From Plectosphaerella cucumerina (lineage: Eukaryota > Ascomycota > Sordariomycetes > Glomerellales > Plectosphaerellaceae), in NCBI GenBank assembly GCA_020746995.1, contig JAGPXD010000002.1:5394001-5458000 (forward strand): a stretch of DNA of 64,000 bases, written 5' to 3'. Both the position numbers and the translations under genes were made by a program. The notes beneath the pieces are model-generated. The model was given only the letters and a program-made list of their open reading frames with translations. It had not been told where the DNA came from and did not search any database. Shown here one piece after another: positions 11,372 to 22,304 of this stretch (position 1 is its first letter; every line of letters begins with the position of its first letter).

Positions 11372-13471
11372 CTACAACTGCGACTCCGCGTCCTTCTTTC
11401 CGCCCGCGTTCTTGGCCACTTCGAAAGCGTCAACCCATCCCTCGGGCACCACGCGGCCGCCCTCGACCTTATCCTGCAGATACCGCTCTGCCTCACCGGC
11501 CCATTCGAGCAGCTGCTCCTCGGCGCCCCACTCGCCCATGGCCATCATGCCTATGGGCAGACGACCGCGGGCATCACCCTCTGGCGGTGCGGCGTAGCCG
11601 ACGGGAGCCGTAACGGCGGGACATCCGGAAATGTTGGCGAGGAAGACGTAGCGCATGTTGCGCAGGCCGACGTTGTTGTCAGACAAGCCGCGGGCGTCGT
11701 CGCCCGGATCGCGGCGCCAGCCGAGGAGGGAAGTTGTAGGGGAGGCGAGGAGAAGGCCTGGGTGGGCGGCGAAGAGGGCGGCGAGATGGGACATGAGGAG
11801 GGCGCGGAGGCGGTTGGCGGCGAGGTAATCTGCCGCGGGGGTCTGGGAGGCGACGGAGAGGAGGAGGCGGTTCGCGGGGCCGGCGAGGGAGAGGGGCGAG
11901 CCGGTCGCGTCGGGGAAGCTGCCGACGAGGTCTTGGTACATTTCTGCAATGCAGATGAGGGCGTGGGCGAGGCGGGACTCGCGGAGGTAGGGGAGGGAGA
12001 TGTCGAGGACGGTGTAGCCGAGGGTGTCGCGGTAGTGGGCTAGGGCGGCGTCGCAGGCGGCGAGGACGGGGGCGTCGGCGTCGGACCACCAGGAGCGGTC
12101 GACGGCGATGATCTTTGTGGATGGGGGAGCGAGGGAGGGGGGGATGGAGGGGGAGAAGGCGGCTTGTTTGGGGTCGAGGGGGTTGGGCTGGGCCATGAGG
12201 CGGTAGGCGATTGTGAGGTCTGCGACGGAGGCGGCGATGGGGCCGGTGACGCAGCAGCTGTTGTTCATGGAGGTTGTGCGGGACTGGGAGGGTTTGAGGC
12301 CGTAGAGGCCGTTGAAGCAGGAGGGGATGCGGATGCTGCCGCCTGGGAAGGGGTTAACGGAAGTCAGGGGAGGGGGGAGAAGGGAGACGGACCTGCGTCT
12401 GTGCCGACGCCGAAGGGCACGATGCCGGCTGCTACGGCTGAGGCCGTGCCGGAGGACGAGCCGCCGGGGTAGTACTCGCGGTTGTGGAAGTTGGTCGGCG
12501 TGCCGTAGGTGGGCTATCAAGGGTGAGCACATCTTCTATCGTTGACTCTCCTCAGAGACTTACATTGCACCCGCTTGTATCTAGACGCCGTTAGCATGAT
12601 TCGAACTTCAGTAAAACGACCAAGACTCACCAGCTCCCAGCTCGTGCATGCTATTCTTCGCAAGCACCACGGCGCCAGCGTCCAACAGCGCCTTGACAGG
12701 CCACGCCGTCTCCTTGGCGGGTTCAAAGAACTTCAGACCCTCGCGGCGCGCAAGCCCATTATGCGAGACGTAGCCCTCGACATCCGTGTCGTCCTTGACC
12801 GAGATGGGCACGCCGTCAAGCACGCCGAGGGGGTTGCCGCTCGCCCATCGGGCTGCCGAGGCGCGAGCTGCTTCGAGAGCCAGGGCCTCGCCGCGGCCGT
12901 AGGACGATACCCACGCGGCGCGGTAGGCGGGGTCGCCGTCGCCGTCGCGGCGGGTGTAGGGCAGCAGGGCGGAGACGACATCGAGAGGCGTCAGGGCGCC
13001 GGAGCGGTAGAGGGCGTGGTAGTCGGCCGAGGTGAGGTAGCGGCGGGTCGGGGCGGCGGGGGGTTCGGTCAGGTCGGGGCTGAAGGAGAGGAGGTCGGTG
13101 GAGGGAGCGTCACCGAGGGGCACGACTGTCGGCTAGGAATAGTGAGCAGAGGTGAAAGAAGGAGGAGGGGGAGGAGACATACGTCTGTACGGATGTCGTA
13201 GTCGGCCAGCTCGGGCATGCCAAGCAGCGTGCCGAACTGTGCATTCTTCCAGAAGAAGCGCTGAAGGTACGACGAGTGCATGATGCTGCCCTCCACCGTC
13301 AATGTTCGTCCATCAAGCCTTCGGCTTCGAGACAACTTACAGCGTCGCGCCAATGGTCAGCGGCAAGCCGCGCAGCACGGGGTTCTCATCCTCCTTCTTG
13401 GCGTGTCCGCCCTTGGGCTGCTCAGGCGCGAGCTTCGGCGGGGGGTAGTTGGCGAACTTTTGCTTCGGCAT
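11372..13471 (-). CDS. Amidase-signature hydrolase
   Basis: Six exons on the minus strand (13471-13341, 13285-13183, 13132-12631, 12580-12564, 12513-12393, 12342-11372) encode 614 residues. Amidase-signature enzymes hydrolyse carboxamide C-N bonds with a Ser-cisSer-Lys triad. All three residues are visible: Lys191 in GVPISVKDD, cis-Ser270 in YYPGGSSSGTAS, and nucleophile Ser294 in GTDAGGSIRIP, with the usual 24-residue spacing between the serines. The fourth exon is only 17 nt and supplies DTSGCN before PTYGTPTNFHN; every junction keeps the frame. The start ATG at 13471 gives MPKQKFANYPPPK. No signal peptide is seen, so it is probably intracellular. The natural substrate cannot be read from sequence. 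Confidence 0.9.
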
Positions 13472-14054
13472 CTTGGACTGTGTTGGTGTACGTGTAACGA
13501 GTATGTTGACGAGATGGATGGATGGTGTTTCGTCTGGAGGGGGAAGGGCAAGACGGAGGGGGGAACAGACACCACCAAGCTCGGCCCAATGTCACCGTCG
13601 TCAGCTCGCGCCCACAAGAGACCGTAGCTTCCCCCAGCTCGAGCTCGTATCTGGCATGGCGCGGGCCGCCGTGGGCCGGTGTTCCGGAATAGCATGTGAG
13701 CCGCGTTCCAAGGTCCGCGCCAAGTGCCGAAACCCTGCATCGAGCGCCGCCGAGGGACCCGGGGCTGGGCCCCGATCCGGTTTAGAGGCTGTGCGCAGGC
13801 AGCGTGAGGTTACGCCGGATGCGGACGCTCACCATGTCTCGGAGGAGAGTCGAGGGGGGGAGGTATCAGGGCGCTTTCGGTATTAACTATGCTATTACAG
13901 AGGGTTTTGTTTGTGAAGAAGAACATATCGAGAAGATAAAAGGTGCCGAGAGAGGAAGATGGTGAGAGAGAATAGGGGGAGAAGGGACTTCTCCTGGGTA
14001 TCGAACCGGGTGTCGTGATGAACAAAAAGGAAAAAGGCCACACCTTGCTGGCTC
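13472..14054. other. Intergenic region between amidase promoter and next gene's 3' end
   Basis: About 580 bases containing the amidase promoter on the left side and the 3' UTR of the 14055-17783 gene on the right. No gene or RNA could be supported. An isolated tRNA B-box-like sequence near 13993-14005 was considered and rejected. Confidence 0.5.
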
Positions 14055-17000
14055 CTACAGCCACAGCAGCCATCGGATGCCCGTCCACAGCCCTCGGCCG
14101 GCCGTCCAGAACACCCTCAAGATGACTACGACGAACCAGACATACCACATGAAGCCGACGAGCACCCACTCCACGCCCAGCCACACGGCCCGGCGCATCC
14201 AACGGAACCGTCGTCGTCGCCGCCGCAGCAGCTTATCGATCATGTCGACCACCTGCTTTGTCTTGAGCCGCTGGCCGTGCTCGAGATCGCGGCTGGTCTC
14301 GTCTGCCTCGTCAGCTGCCGCGCGTGTCATGGCCGATAAGTCGACCGCGATACGCCGCCGCACCGCCTCGACGCGTCCTTGAGCCGCGGGTGTCGCTTCG
14401 TTGGCAAACTCGTCCGCCGATGCCTGCCACTGCCGGATCGACTCCTCCACCGACCTGTTAAGCGCCTCTGCTGCCGCATGGTACACCTGCGCCTGCGCGA
14501 CCGGTGTCGCCTCGAGCGCTGCCGCCTCTGGGCTGAGATGCGCAACTGCCGGCCAAAATCCTGGGTAGCCACCCGCTGACCGTCCAGGTACGCGCGCAAA
14601 CACGGGTCGAGGCTCGTGAGCCCGCCTCGAGATTTCCAGCGCCATGATACCCGAGCTGAGAACGAGAGCCCGAAGCCGTGCCACCTCTCTTCGCGACACG
14701 GGGGCCGGTTGCTCCACGCCGCCACCATTGTGCTCCGATACTGACCACTTTCTCCGGTCGAAGCTGGTCGAGAGTGAGCCCGGACGCCGGTCCGACTGGA
14801 ACGACGGTGCCAGCGACAGAGCCGAATTGAGTCTCTTGCGGGCCTCGTGCGGTGTCGCCGCCGGGTCTACCTGGCTGGACGACAGAGGCGTCGTGTCGAC
14901 CTGTTCCAGAATCGGGAACTGCGATAGCAGCGGCGGCGAGAGCGAGGGCGAGGCGTGCTGCACATCAATGCGCGGCGGCTTGAGGAGGTCAAACCTGGAC
15001 GACCTGCTTGGTGGCCTCGAGGAATGGGGCCCTTCGGGATTCGGAGACGCCGTTCTGTCGTGGCTCGTGGAGTGGAACGTCGGCATGATGTCGAGGTAGT
15101 TCTTGCCCCGTGCCGAGGTCGACGCCGCTCGTGAGATGGACGGCTTTGGCCGGTGGCGGCCCCTTGACGGTTCCGTGTCGGACATGTCCGTGCCGCTTTC
15201 CTCGGTTTCTGATGGCTGGGTGATGGTGGGTGGCGCATTCTCATGCTCCGACTCCTTCCGCCAGATGAGATCCCCGATCCTTGAGACGCCTCCCTTGATC
15301 ACGTTGTCAATCCTGGCCCCCCTGAAGATGCCCTTGACACCAGCATCGGTGCTCTTGTGCCTGCCATGTGACTTGTATGTGTCTGCGATCTCCAGTTCCG
15401 TTGGCTTTCGTGTCGGGCTTCTCGAAGCCCCTCGGTCCGGAGACGGCCGCCGCGACGCATGAGGCTGGTCGACGCCGTTTGTCGCCGACGCTTTGGTCTC
15501 AGTGCGGGCGTCGTGCCCAGTCCACTTGTCGCCCGAACCACCCGCCTCGCGCTCTCTGCTTCTGTCCCTGAAGATGCGCGTCTTGACCTTGTGGAAGGGA
15601 TTCCGGCTCGGTGAGCTTGAGCGCGTGGGCGGCGGCGAGAGCTCAGCCCCAATGCTCGGGATGAACGGGCTGTCCCTGGGAGGGTGTGCGTCTGGCGAGT
15701 TGGGAACGGACGCGTCCATGTCAAAGGACGTTCTCCTCGCGGGCATCGGGATCTCCAGGCTGGCCCTTCCGACAGGTTGGGGCACACGGGACCCGCCTGC
15801 GAGCCGGTCGTCGAGCTCACTCGGGTCAGTGAGGGATGCCTTACGGCTCTCGTCGCGTGACGCTAGGGTTCGTTGCCGCTCGGGGGTAGTAATGGAGACA
15901 GAACCGGGCCCCGACGATGGCACCCCGACACTGCCCTCCCTGGCCTCCTTGGCGATCATCTCGAGCATCTGCTTCTCGAGAATGTCCTTGCTATTCATGG
16001 TATAGGTGCGTCGTGGGCCCTGCCGCACCCTCTCGTCTTCGCCGCTGTCGGACAGATCCGATGTGGAGCTCTTGTGGCGGCGGAGGAAGTCGTGGTGGGC
16101 GTGAGTGGAGCTGTGCCTATGGAAGCCCTTGAGGTCGTGGAGCTTCTGCCTCGCGCGGTCCCTTGCGCTGCCCTGGGACGTCTGCGTATCGGACTTGATG
16201 AGCCTTCTGTCAGCAGGGACATCGGCCTTTGCGTCGGGTGTGCTTTGCTGGTGGTTCGGTTGCGGGCGCTGGACATCCAGGCTCCTCCTCTCCAGCTGCG
16301 CGGCCAGAGGCTTGGGCGGCCCCAGAGTCTTGGGGAAGATGCGATTCCAGTGGCGATCCTCGATGAGCTGAATGTGGTTGTCTTGCTCAAGCCAGTAGAT
16401 GTCGGCCAACATGTCGGCCGGCTCGATGACCCAGTCGAGCCTCGGCCGCTTCTGCTTCATGCCCGCGGCCGAGGGGGAGCCCTGTTGCTGCAGCAGCACC
16501 TGGGCGTCGGCGTCGGGGTAAGAAGGAAGCTTGGGGCCGTCCTGCAACGCGTTTTGACCGGTGGCGGCATGGAGTGCGACCCTGTCAACCCAGTCGGTGA
16601 CCTTTTTCACGTCGCCAAACCCTTGGGCGGCACCATCGACGCCCTTCCGCTCCCTCGCGCGGACCTTGCGGTTGCGGATGTACTGCAGAGGATTGTAGGG
16701 CCGGCCAAGCTGCGGCGGGCCGTCGATGCTGTTGGCGGTTGACGCCTTGGACAGGTTATAGGGCGAGGCGGGCTGGCTGGTGGTGCTGCCTGGCCGCACA
16801 CGAGCGCTTGGCTTGAGAGGAGGCACCATGTCCAAGACTCGCCGGTACTGGGCCATGAGCTCAAGGTGCTCCTTCGCTTTTTGTGCCCTCGCCAGGGTCG
16901 AGGGTGTGAACTGATATCGGAAGGATGCGTCGCGGCTGGCCTCAAACGAAGCATGGATCGGGCTGCTCATGCCGGCCCCAGAAGAAAGCCGCGGGGATCT

Positions 17001-17783
17001 GGCGAGGTCGGGCCGTGGCGAGATATTCCGTGAGGTTCGCCTCTGCTGCTGCAGGTGTTGCTTCAGGGCGCCTCCTGGACCACCGCTGTCGGGTATCGGG
17101 GAGAGAGTCGGGGGCACAGCGCCAGACACTGCCCGTCGCGAAGCCAGACGCCTCGACTCGCTAAGGTCCAGGGCCATATTGACAATCTGGGCTGTATCGA
17201 TGCTGAGGCCCTGGCTTGCCGGCCGTTGTGGTGGTTCTTGTATTGTCGGGGCTTCAACAGGAGCAGCCTGGCGTTTTCTAACAGTCAGGTTCTGGGGGGA
17301 TCGTGATGGCGGGGACAGCACGCCGCTGGCCTTGGACGGGGTGTCCATGCTGAGTCTTTGGTCGCTATCGGGTGCCGTGCTCGTGCTTAACCGTTCCGAC
17401 GGACGCGGCGAGCTCTTATGTCTCTGCGATTGGGGGGTTCGGCTGGCGAGGCGACGCGGGCTCGACGAGGTATCGCCGAAGGCGCCCTGGAGGAGAAAGC
17501 CGCCTGTAGAACGGGCCTTCTGCGACCTTTTAGGCTCGGCGGAAGGTGCGTCGGCATGGCGTCGGCGTCTTGAGGAGGATGTTCGGTTGGGTAACGTCGG
17601 ATCTGCAAGTGTCGAGTCGGTAGCAGGGGCGGGCGTTTCGAGGAGGCTGGAGGTGCGGCTCGACTCGCCGGCATCGTAGCCGAAGCTCTGGGGTCTTGTC
17701 GATGACGGGCTCGGGAGCTTGTCGGCGGCGACGTGTGGTGGCAGCGTCTGTGCGGAAGCAGCTTCTTCTGGCGGCGGCGACAT
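14055..17783 (-). CDS. Large disordered protein with C-terminal membrane segment, possibly MTC4-like
   Basis: An intronless gene of about 1242 residues, starting at the ATG at 17781-17783 (MSPPPEEAASAQTLPP). Most of the chain is low complexity and rich in Ser, Pro and Arg. Conserved-looking islands are QFTPSTLARAQKAKEHLEL at about residues 290-310, NPLQYIRNRKVRARERKG at about 360, and LADIYWLEQDNHIQLIED at about 460. The last 45 residues form one or two strongly hydrophobic, Trp-rich membrane segments, preceded by a run of seven Arg that suggests a cytosolic bulk and a C-terminal anchor. The islands resemble, from memory, fungal proteins grouped with yeast Mtc4 (maintenance of telomere capping 4). 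That assignment is tentative and the function is unknown. Confidence 0.7.
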   Translation of the reverse strand: MSPPPEEAASAQTLPPHVAADKLPSPSSTRPQSFGYDAGESSRTSSLLETPAPATDSTLADPTLPNRTSSSRRRRHADAPSAEPKRSQKARSTGGFLLQGAFGDTSSSPRRLASRTPQSQRHKSSPRPSERLSTSTAPDSDQRLSMDTPSKASGVLSPPSRSPQNLTVRKRQAAPVEAPTIQEPPQRPASQGLSIDTAQIVNMALDLSESRRLASRRAVSGAVPPTLSPIPDSGGPGGALKQHLQQQRRTSRNISPRPDLARSPRLSSGAGMSSPIHASFEASRDASFRYQFTPSTLARAQKAKEHLELMAQYRRVLDMVPPLKPSARVRPGSTTSQPASPYNLSKASTANSIDGPPQLGRPYNPLQYIRNRKVRARERKGVDGAAQGFGDVKKVTDWVDRVALHAATGQNALQDGPKLPSYPDADAQVLLQQQGSPSAAGMKQKRPRLDWVIEPADMLADIYWLEQDNHIQLIEDRHWNRIFPKTLGPPKPLAAQLERRSLDVQRPQPNHQQSTPDAKADVPADRRLIKSDTQTSQGSARDRARQKLHDLKGFHRHSSTHAHHDFLRRHKSSTSDLSDSGEDERVRQGPRRTYTMNSKDILEKQMLEMIAKEAREGSVGVPSSGPGSVSITTPERQRTLASRDESRKASLTDPSELDDRLAGGSRVPQPVGRASLEIPMPARRTSFDMDASVPNSPDAHPPRDSPFIPSIGAELSPPPTRSSSPSRNPFHKVKTRIFRDRSREREAGGSGDKWTGHDARTETKASATNGVDQPHASRRPSPDRGASRSPTRKPTELEIADTYKSHGRHKSTDAGVKGIFRGARIDNVIKGGVSRIGDLIWRKESEHENAPPTITQPSETEESGTDMSDTEPSRGRHRPKPSISRAASTSARGKNYLDIMPTFHSTSHDRTASPNPEGPHSSRPPSRSSRFDLLKPPRIDVQHASPSLSPPLLSQFPILEQVDTTPLSSSQVDPAATPHEARKRLNSALSLAPSFQSDRRPGSLSTSFDRRKWSVSEHNGGGVEQPAPVSRREVARLRALVLSSGIMALEISRRAHEPRPVFARVPGRSAGGYPGFWPAVAHLSPEAAALEATPVAQAQVYHAAAEALNRSVEESIRQWQASADEFANEATPAAQGRVEAVRRRIAVDLSAMTRAAADEADETSRDLEHGQRLKTKQVVDMIDKLLRRRRRRFRWMRRAVWLGVEWVLVGFMWYVWFVVVILRVFWTAGRGLWTGIRWLLWL

Positions 17784-18597
17784 GACGACGTCGGCCACGT
17801 CGCACCGCGAAGCGAGGCGAAGCTTGACCGGTGGCTATCAGCTCGACAGGCGGCTGTGCCTCAGCGGGCGGCGCCCATGGAAGACGACGATGGATGGTGA
17901 TTGATGTGGTGGGTGAGTAGGTAGCGAGTGTGGTGTTTCCATCGACGGCGGTTCTTGTTGCTGGTGTACTGTTTGCAGTAGTGTTGGGGGACAAAGATTT
18001 AGAGCAGGAGCAGGAGCAGAAGAAAGGGCGAGCGTCGGTCCTGCTAGCAAGTCCGCAGGGTCTTCAGGGTTTTGCCGGGGTCGAATCAGGGCAGGTTGAC
18101 ATGTGCCCGAAGAGCATTGGAGATCGGCGGCGCTCAACGCGAAGGAGAGGGTCAGTTCTGTTTGGGTTGGGACGAGATGGATGCCGACGGGTGGGCGGAC
18201 AGCAGGGAACAGGGAAGCAGGGATGGCCTCTGAGTCTTGGTCCAGGCCTCGTGTCGGCATCAGTTCACGGGCGGCCAGTGGACGGAGCTGCTAGGTGCAT
18301 CTCATCCCGCGTCACCGTCATGCAGCGCCCCACGCTAAGGCAGGCGTGGCAGTGGGTTAGTCAGCGGGTACGTTCCTGCACACAGCAAGCACACTGGGCT
18401 GGACTAAGCACTCAACTTCCTTCTTCTCACCACTTCGAACGTTGAATAGCATCTGATTGTCAACCGCTCCCTGAAGCGAAGCTTTTCATTATGGCTCAGA
18501 ATAATGCCTCTACTACACTTCTTTTCCCCTCGTATATTCTTCCTTCCCTTCGCCAAATCGGACGTCCTCCTCCCACCTGATCGCCAGCAAATGATCA
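17784..18597. other. Intergenic region
   Basis: About 0.8 kb holding the promoter of the minus-strand gene on the left and the 3' UTR of the minus-strand gene on the right. A short GAGCAG-type repeat lies near 18003-18022. No gene is seen. Confidence 0.45.
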
Positions 18598-19940
18598 TCA
18601 CTCCCGCCAGAGTCTTGTTTTGCCCGCTTCGATCCCGTCCTCGTTTGTCAGCTGTGCCGGGCTGTAGAGGACCCTCTCGAATGCCGGCGCCCAGAGCCTG
18701 TCGATGAACCTGTCGAGCGCGATGGCCCACAGGGCGTTTTCGTCTCGGCACCTGGGCACTGTCGTCACCATCCCGTTGGGGAGGCATGGCATCCACCACG
18801 GGCCATTGGTGATATCGAAGAGCTTCGGGGCCGGCTCTTCGAACGATTCCAGCTCGTACGTCGGGACGGTGGCGAATATTTCGAGAATGGAGCATTGGAG
18901 ATCAACGTAGCTGGACTCCAGCAGAAAGGAAACGTTGCCTGAGGCGAAGCTGGACGAAGGAGGTAGGCCAAGTGGTACGCCTAGCAGCGAGGCGTACGGG
19001 ATGCCAGAAATTCCCTCGACGCCATCTTTGCGCACTGCAACCCATTCTTCGTCGCTTCCCCCAACCTCCTGAAGGAACGGGGTCTTGACATTACCCCAGA
19101 GATCCATGGGGGCCTCTTTCGACGACCCCGGACCAATGATCAGCGCCCGGTAAATCGTCGTCATCAGCGACTGGTGCGTTGGAAATGAGTCGTCGGTGAA
19201 GAATTTGTAGTTGATCTTTGCAACAGCATTCGTGTCAAAGTAGGACACCTCGGCCGGCTCGCTTTCGATTCGGGGCTCGACCGACAAGATGCGCAAGAAG
19301 GCCTGGCCACCGAGCGGTGAGATGGCCCAGAGAGCGAGCAGTCCCAGCACGCCGAGGTTGAGACGACCCATCTGCGCTAGGGTGACGACGGCCGAGCCGA
19401 CGGTTCGGCTACCCATGAGGGTCTCGAGGAGGCCTATCTCGGCGCCCCGCTCCAGCTTCCATCGAGCGGCGGCGGCCATAGACGCCCGACGATGGAGGCG
19501 AAGAGGATAGGGAACGCTGTGGCGAGGTACAGCAAAAGGAACGGAGAGTCAGTTGCGTGCTTTATTTTGGTGTTGCTGGGCATTCCCACGACGATGATGG
19601 CATTATGCCATGGATCCAGACCGCCCTTGACGTGCTCGGCGCCGTCGAGTCGCCAGACGAAGATGATGAAGCCGACCAACGCCGCTGGGACGAGTACGAC
19701 GGCAATGTCGGCTAGGATGGAGAGGATTTTATGCTGTGATAGAGCTCTAGCATGATCATGGCTGCTCCCGCCGATGGCCATGTAGTCGTGGGTATCGGCT
19801 GTCGAGCCTGGTAAGTCGTCTGGCCTGCTGCGCACCGAAGCCGTGGTGAAGCCCTTGGCCTCTGGCCTTGAGGTAGAAGAGCTTGAGTCGCGAGTTGGAT
19901 GGGGTTTTCGGCGCGGTACCGATTCCATCATGCTGAGCAT
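18598..19940 (-). pseudogene. Fungal multi-pass membrane protein split by a frameshift
   Basis: Two overlapping frames together make one recognisable protein. The first starts at the ATG at 19940 (MLSMMESVPRRK) and carries two membrane helices, SILADIAVVLVPAALVGFII and a segment ending FPILFASIVGR. The second continues as AARWKLERGAEIGLLETL, then a hydrophobic stretch with LLALWAISPLGGQAFLRIL and a mostly extracytosolic domain (PMDLWGNVKTPF) to the stop at 18598. This order is the usual one in a large family of uncharacterised fungal membrane proteins, in which ...IVGR leads into ...ERGxxLGxLE and ...LSPLGGQ. The frame must shift by one base between about 19479 and 19490, at the start of a GCC-repeat stretch. 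No GT-AG intron of plausible size fits there. Either the gene is broken or a base is missing from the assembly. Confidence 0.7.
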
Positions 19941-20472
19941 GGAAGGTCTTCCTCATCGTCTTGTCATGGAGAGTTGTTCTATCGGCAAAAAAAGCAGGTT
20001 GCAGTTGAGACTCCTCTCAAGACCAACAGCGACATCCTCTGCCCAGAGAACCAGACCAACCATCGAGTTGCACAACAGGTCTGCGCCACAGGTCTGCGCC
20101 GCTTATAGGATTTTACCCTTTGCCTTGAGGTTCGATGCAATCCTGGCGCATGGGATCATGCAGCCAAACCTCTACACCACAGGGTCTTCCAACGACGGGC
20201 CCCGATTCCCTGATAGCCGCCGATTGTTGGGGGTCAACTGCCAGTACCGAAGAGCCTGGGGTGAGGGCCAGCTGGCTGACATTGTCTGCCCCCAAACGGG
20301 GCGGAGCAGTAATGTGGTGATGGTGTCGCGGCTGGTCAATTCCAAACTCGCACGAAGCTTGTCAAATGTCTAGCAACAGATCCACCCTCTATAATTGTAT
20401 CGTAACACATCTATCATAATATTACAGCAAAATCCCAATCCCATGTGACCCAACTTCTACTATGAGTCCCTT
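19941..20472. other. Intergenic region with a 13 bp tandem duplication
   Basis: About 530 bases between two minus-strand genes. It contains a 13-base unit repeated twice head to tail at 20075-20100. No gene is seen. Confidence 0.45.
20075..20100. repeat. 13 bp tandem duplication
   Basis: The unit ACAGGTCTGCGCC occurs twice in direct succession (20075-20087 and 20088-20100). It lies upstream of the frameshifted membrane-protein gene. Confidence 0.85.
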
Positions 20473-21053
20473 TTAGACCGACTCCTCCGAGAATCGCTGG
20501 TCCTTCGCTGGGACAGCACGGTTCTGCTTCTCCCGCCCGAAGCCAGTGAACGAGAGCGCGACAAACACGACAGCGACAAACTCAAGAACACTGCGACAGT
20601 CAGTTTATCATCTCCAAAGCATTGTCGGGCAAACTCACGCAGTCGATATCTGGACGCCAATGGTAGAAGACCTGATCTTGGACTCCACGTCGGTTTGGGA
20701 TGTCAGCGCGGCGCAGGCGGCGGAGCACCCGGCGGCAGCGAGACCCAGGAAAATCAGCGAGGCGGCGCGCTTGGGGCACCAGCTGGCGTTGACGCGCCAG
20801 CTGTTGAAGGACGAGCCGAAACCGACGAGGACGAGGACGGTAGAGACGACGGCCTGGAGGTGTTAGGCGTGGGTTGCGTGGGTCGTGGATTGGAGGGGAT
20901 GGGGCTTACGAGGACGAGGGGGGTCCTGAAGTTAATGTTGTCGAAGCGCATGTCCAGGCTGGCGAGGAAGCCGATGGAGATGAGGTTGAGGATGAGGGCG
21001 ACGACCCGGCTGGGGATGTCGCTGGGCATGTTGCGGGTGGTCATGTTGGCCAT
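20473..21053 (-). CDS. Small four-helix membrane protein, MARVEL-like
   Basis: Three exons (21053-20910, 20853-20639, 20590-20473) encode 158 residues. Four hydrophobic segments are visible: SRVVALILNLISIGFLASL (about 15-33), PLVLAVVSTVLVLVGFGSSF (about 45-64), ASLIFLGLAAAGCSAACAAL (about 83-102) and AVLEFVAVVFVALSFTGFG (about 120-138). A short charged cytosolic tail follows. Four helices, with an RFDNINF motif after the first, fit the fungal MARVEL-like families that sit at plasma-membrane or organelle domains; no precise function is known. Exon joins are all in frame with GTAAGC and GTGAGT donors. Start is the ATG at 21051-21053. Confidence 0.72.
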
Positions 21054-22304
21054 TGTGACGGTGATTATTCTTGTATTTGGTTTTGGTCGAGTGTGTGCTG
21101 ATAATGAGCCGTCACTTCCTTCCGAAAGCGAGAAACGGGGGATTCTTATATCATTGCCCTGCTCAAGCTGTCAGCACATCATGGTGTTGAAGGCTCAACC
21201 TACCGCAACGAGTTGAGACTTGCTGCAGATACCGCAGGGACTAATTTGTTGCCGCTTGTGCCCACGGAGTGTCCTCTGCACTAACAGATCGACTCCTGTC
21301 GTAAGTATCTTTATACGCGGACCATCCTAGCGATCGTCGGGTGGGATCGACCCTCGACGTCACAGTCGGTCCCTTGATTGCTGCGCCCTGCCAGACAGCG
21401 CAAGACACGGCAGCGCATCAGGGCTGTGAGTGGCCATCGTCCAGAGGGATCCAAGCCACATGCGTCTTGAGCCCCTCGCTTTCTCCGTCTTATCAGGAGT
21501 CGTTCTGTAAGGCTGAGTTCAAGTTAGACTCTTTGCGCTCCGTGCCATGTGAGATGTTTCAAAAGCATGATATATGTAGGACGAGGAAGTCATCGTGATG
21601 TCACAAGATGACGGGCGCTTTGAGATCTCTCGACGCAACTGGTGAGCTTGAACTGCTGGTGCTCTGAGACTTGCAAAAATCCTGCGAGAGGATTCAAGGT
21701 TTTCGTCTCAATGAACAGGCCGCGAGGTGGAATCCGATCAACGCCTGCACTGCAGTGCTGTGCATCATCCACCCAGCCCACTCACTGCGCAGGTCAGGTA
21801 CAGATGGCAGTGCATTCTTAGTGCTGATCCGCTGTAAACGCGTTTATACGGAGACACCGAGCTCCTGTGGATCCGCGCATCTCCAGTGTGGGCTAGGTGG
21901 CTTGGCTGGGCTCCAGGTTGCCGTCAGCCGTTGAGCCATCTGATTAAACTTTATTCGGGAAGGAGTGGCTCAACTCCAAAAATCGTTCGGCATCGCGCTG
22001 CGCCATGATCATCTGCATCTCTGAACCAAGCACCAAAGCTCTTGTGCTCTGGCTGGGGTCAAAGTCCTGGAGCTTAACGCTCAGCTCCTGATGCTCCTAA
22101 CGTGCCAAACGTGAACCTTCCAAGTCCCCTGCCACTGAGTCGAGCTTGAACCCCGCACTAGCCCAACTCGGCCTGGGTCCAAGCATGCAATCTGGTCTCC
22201 TTCCAGGGCACTGATCTGGTGTCCCTTGGCGATTCCTTCCTGCAACACCTCTCGATCATCAACCTTGAAATAAAAGTCAAAAACACCTGCAACGAACACC
22301 CAAC
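21054..22304. other. Divergent intergenic region, promoter of the metal ATPase
   Basis: About 1.25 kb between the MARVEL-like gene (leftward) and the P1B ATPase gene (rightward). No coding sequence is supportable. It should contain both promoters; I could not identify a specific metal-response element with confidence. Confidence 0.45.

Noticed and set aside
13420..13450. Possible one-base frameshift in the C-run near the amidase start
   Set aside because: On recount the run has six bases and the frame is continuous (ANYPPPKLAP).
13985..14010. tRNA-like B-box (GGTTCGATACC on the minus strand)
   Set aside because: The surrounding bases do not form a T-stem, and no A-box, anticodon arm or acceptor stem could be drawn.
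21491..21506. Short match (TCAGGAGTCGTT) to the arm of the introner-like element
   Set aside because: Only about 12 bases match and no intron ends or second arm are nearby; likely chance.
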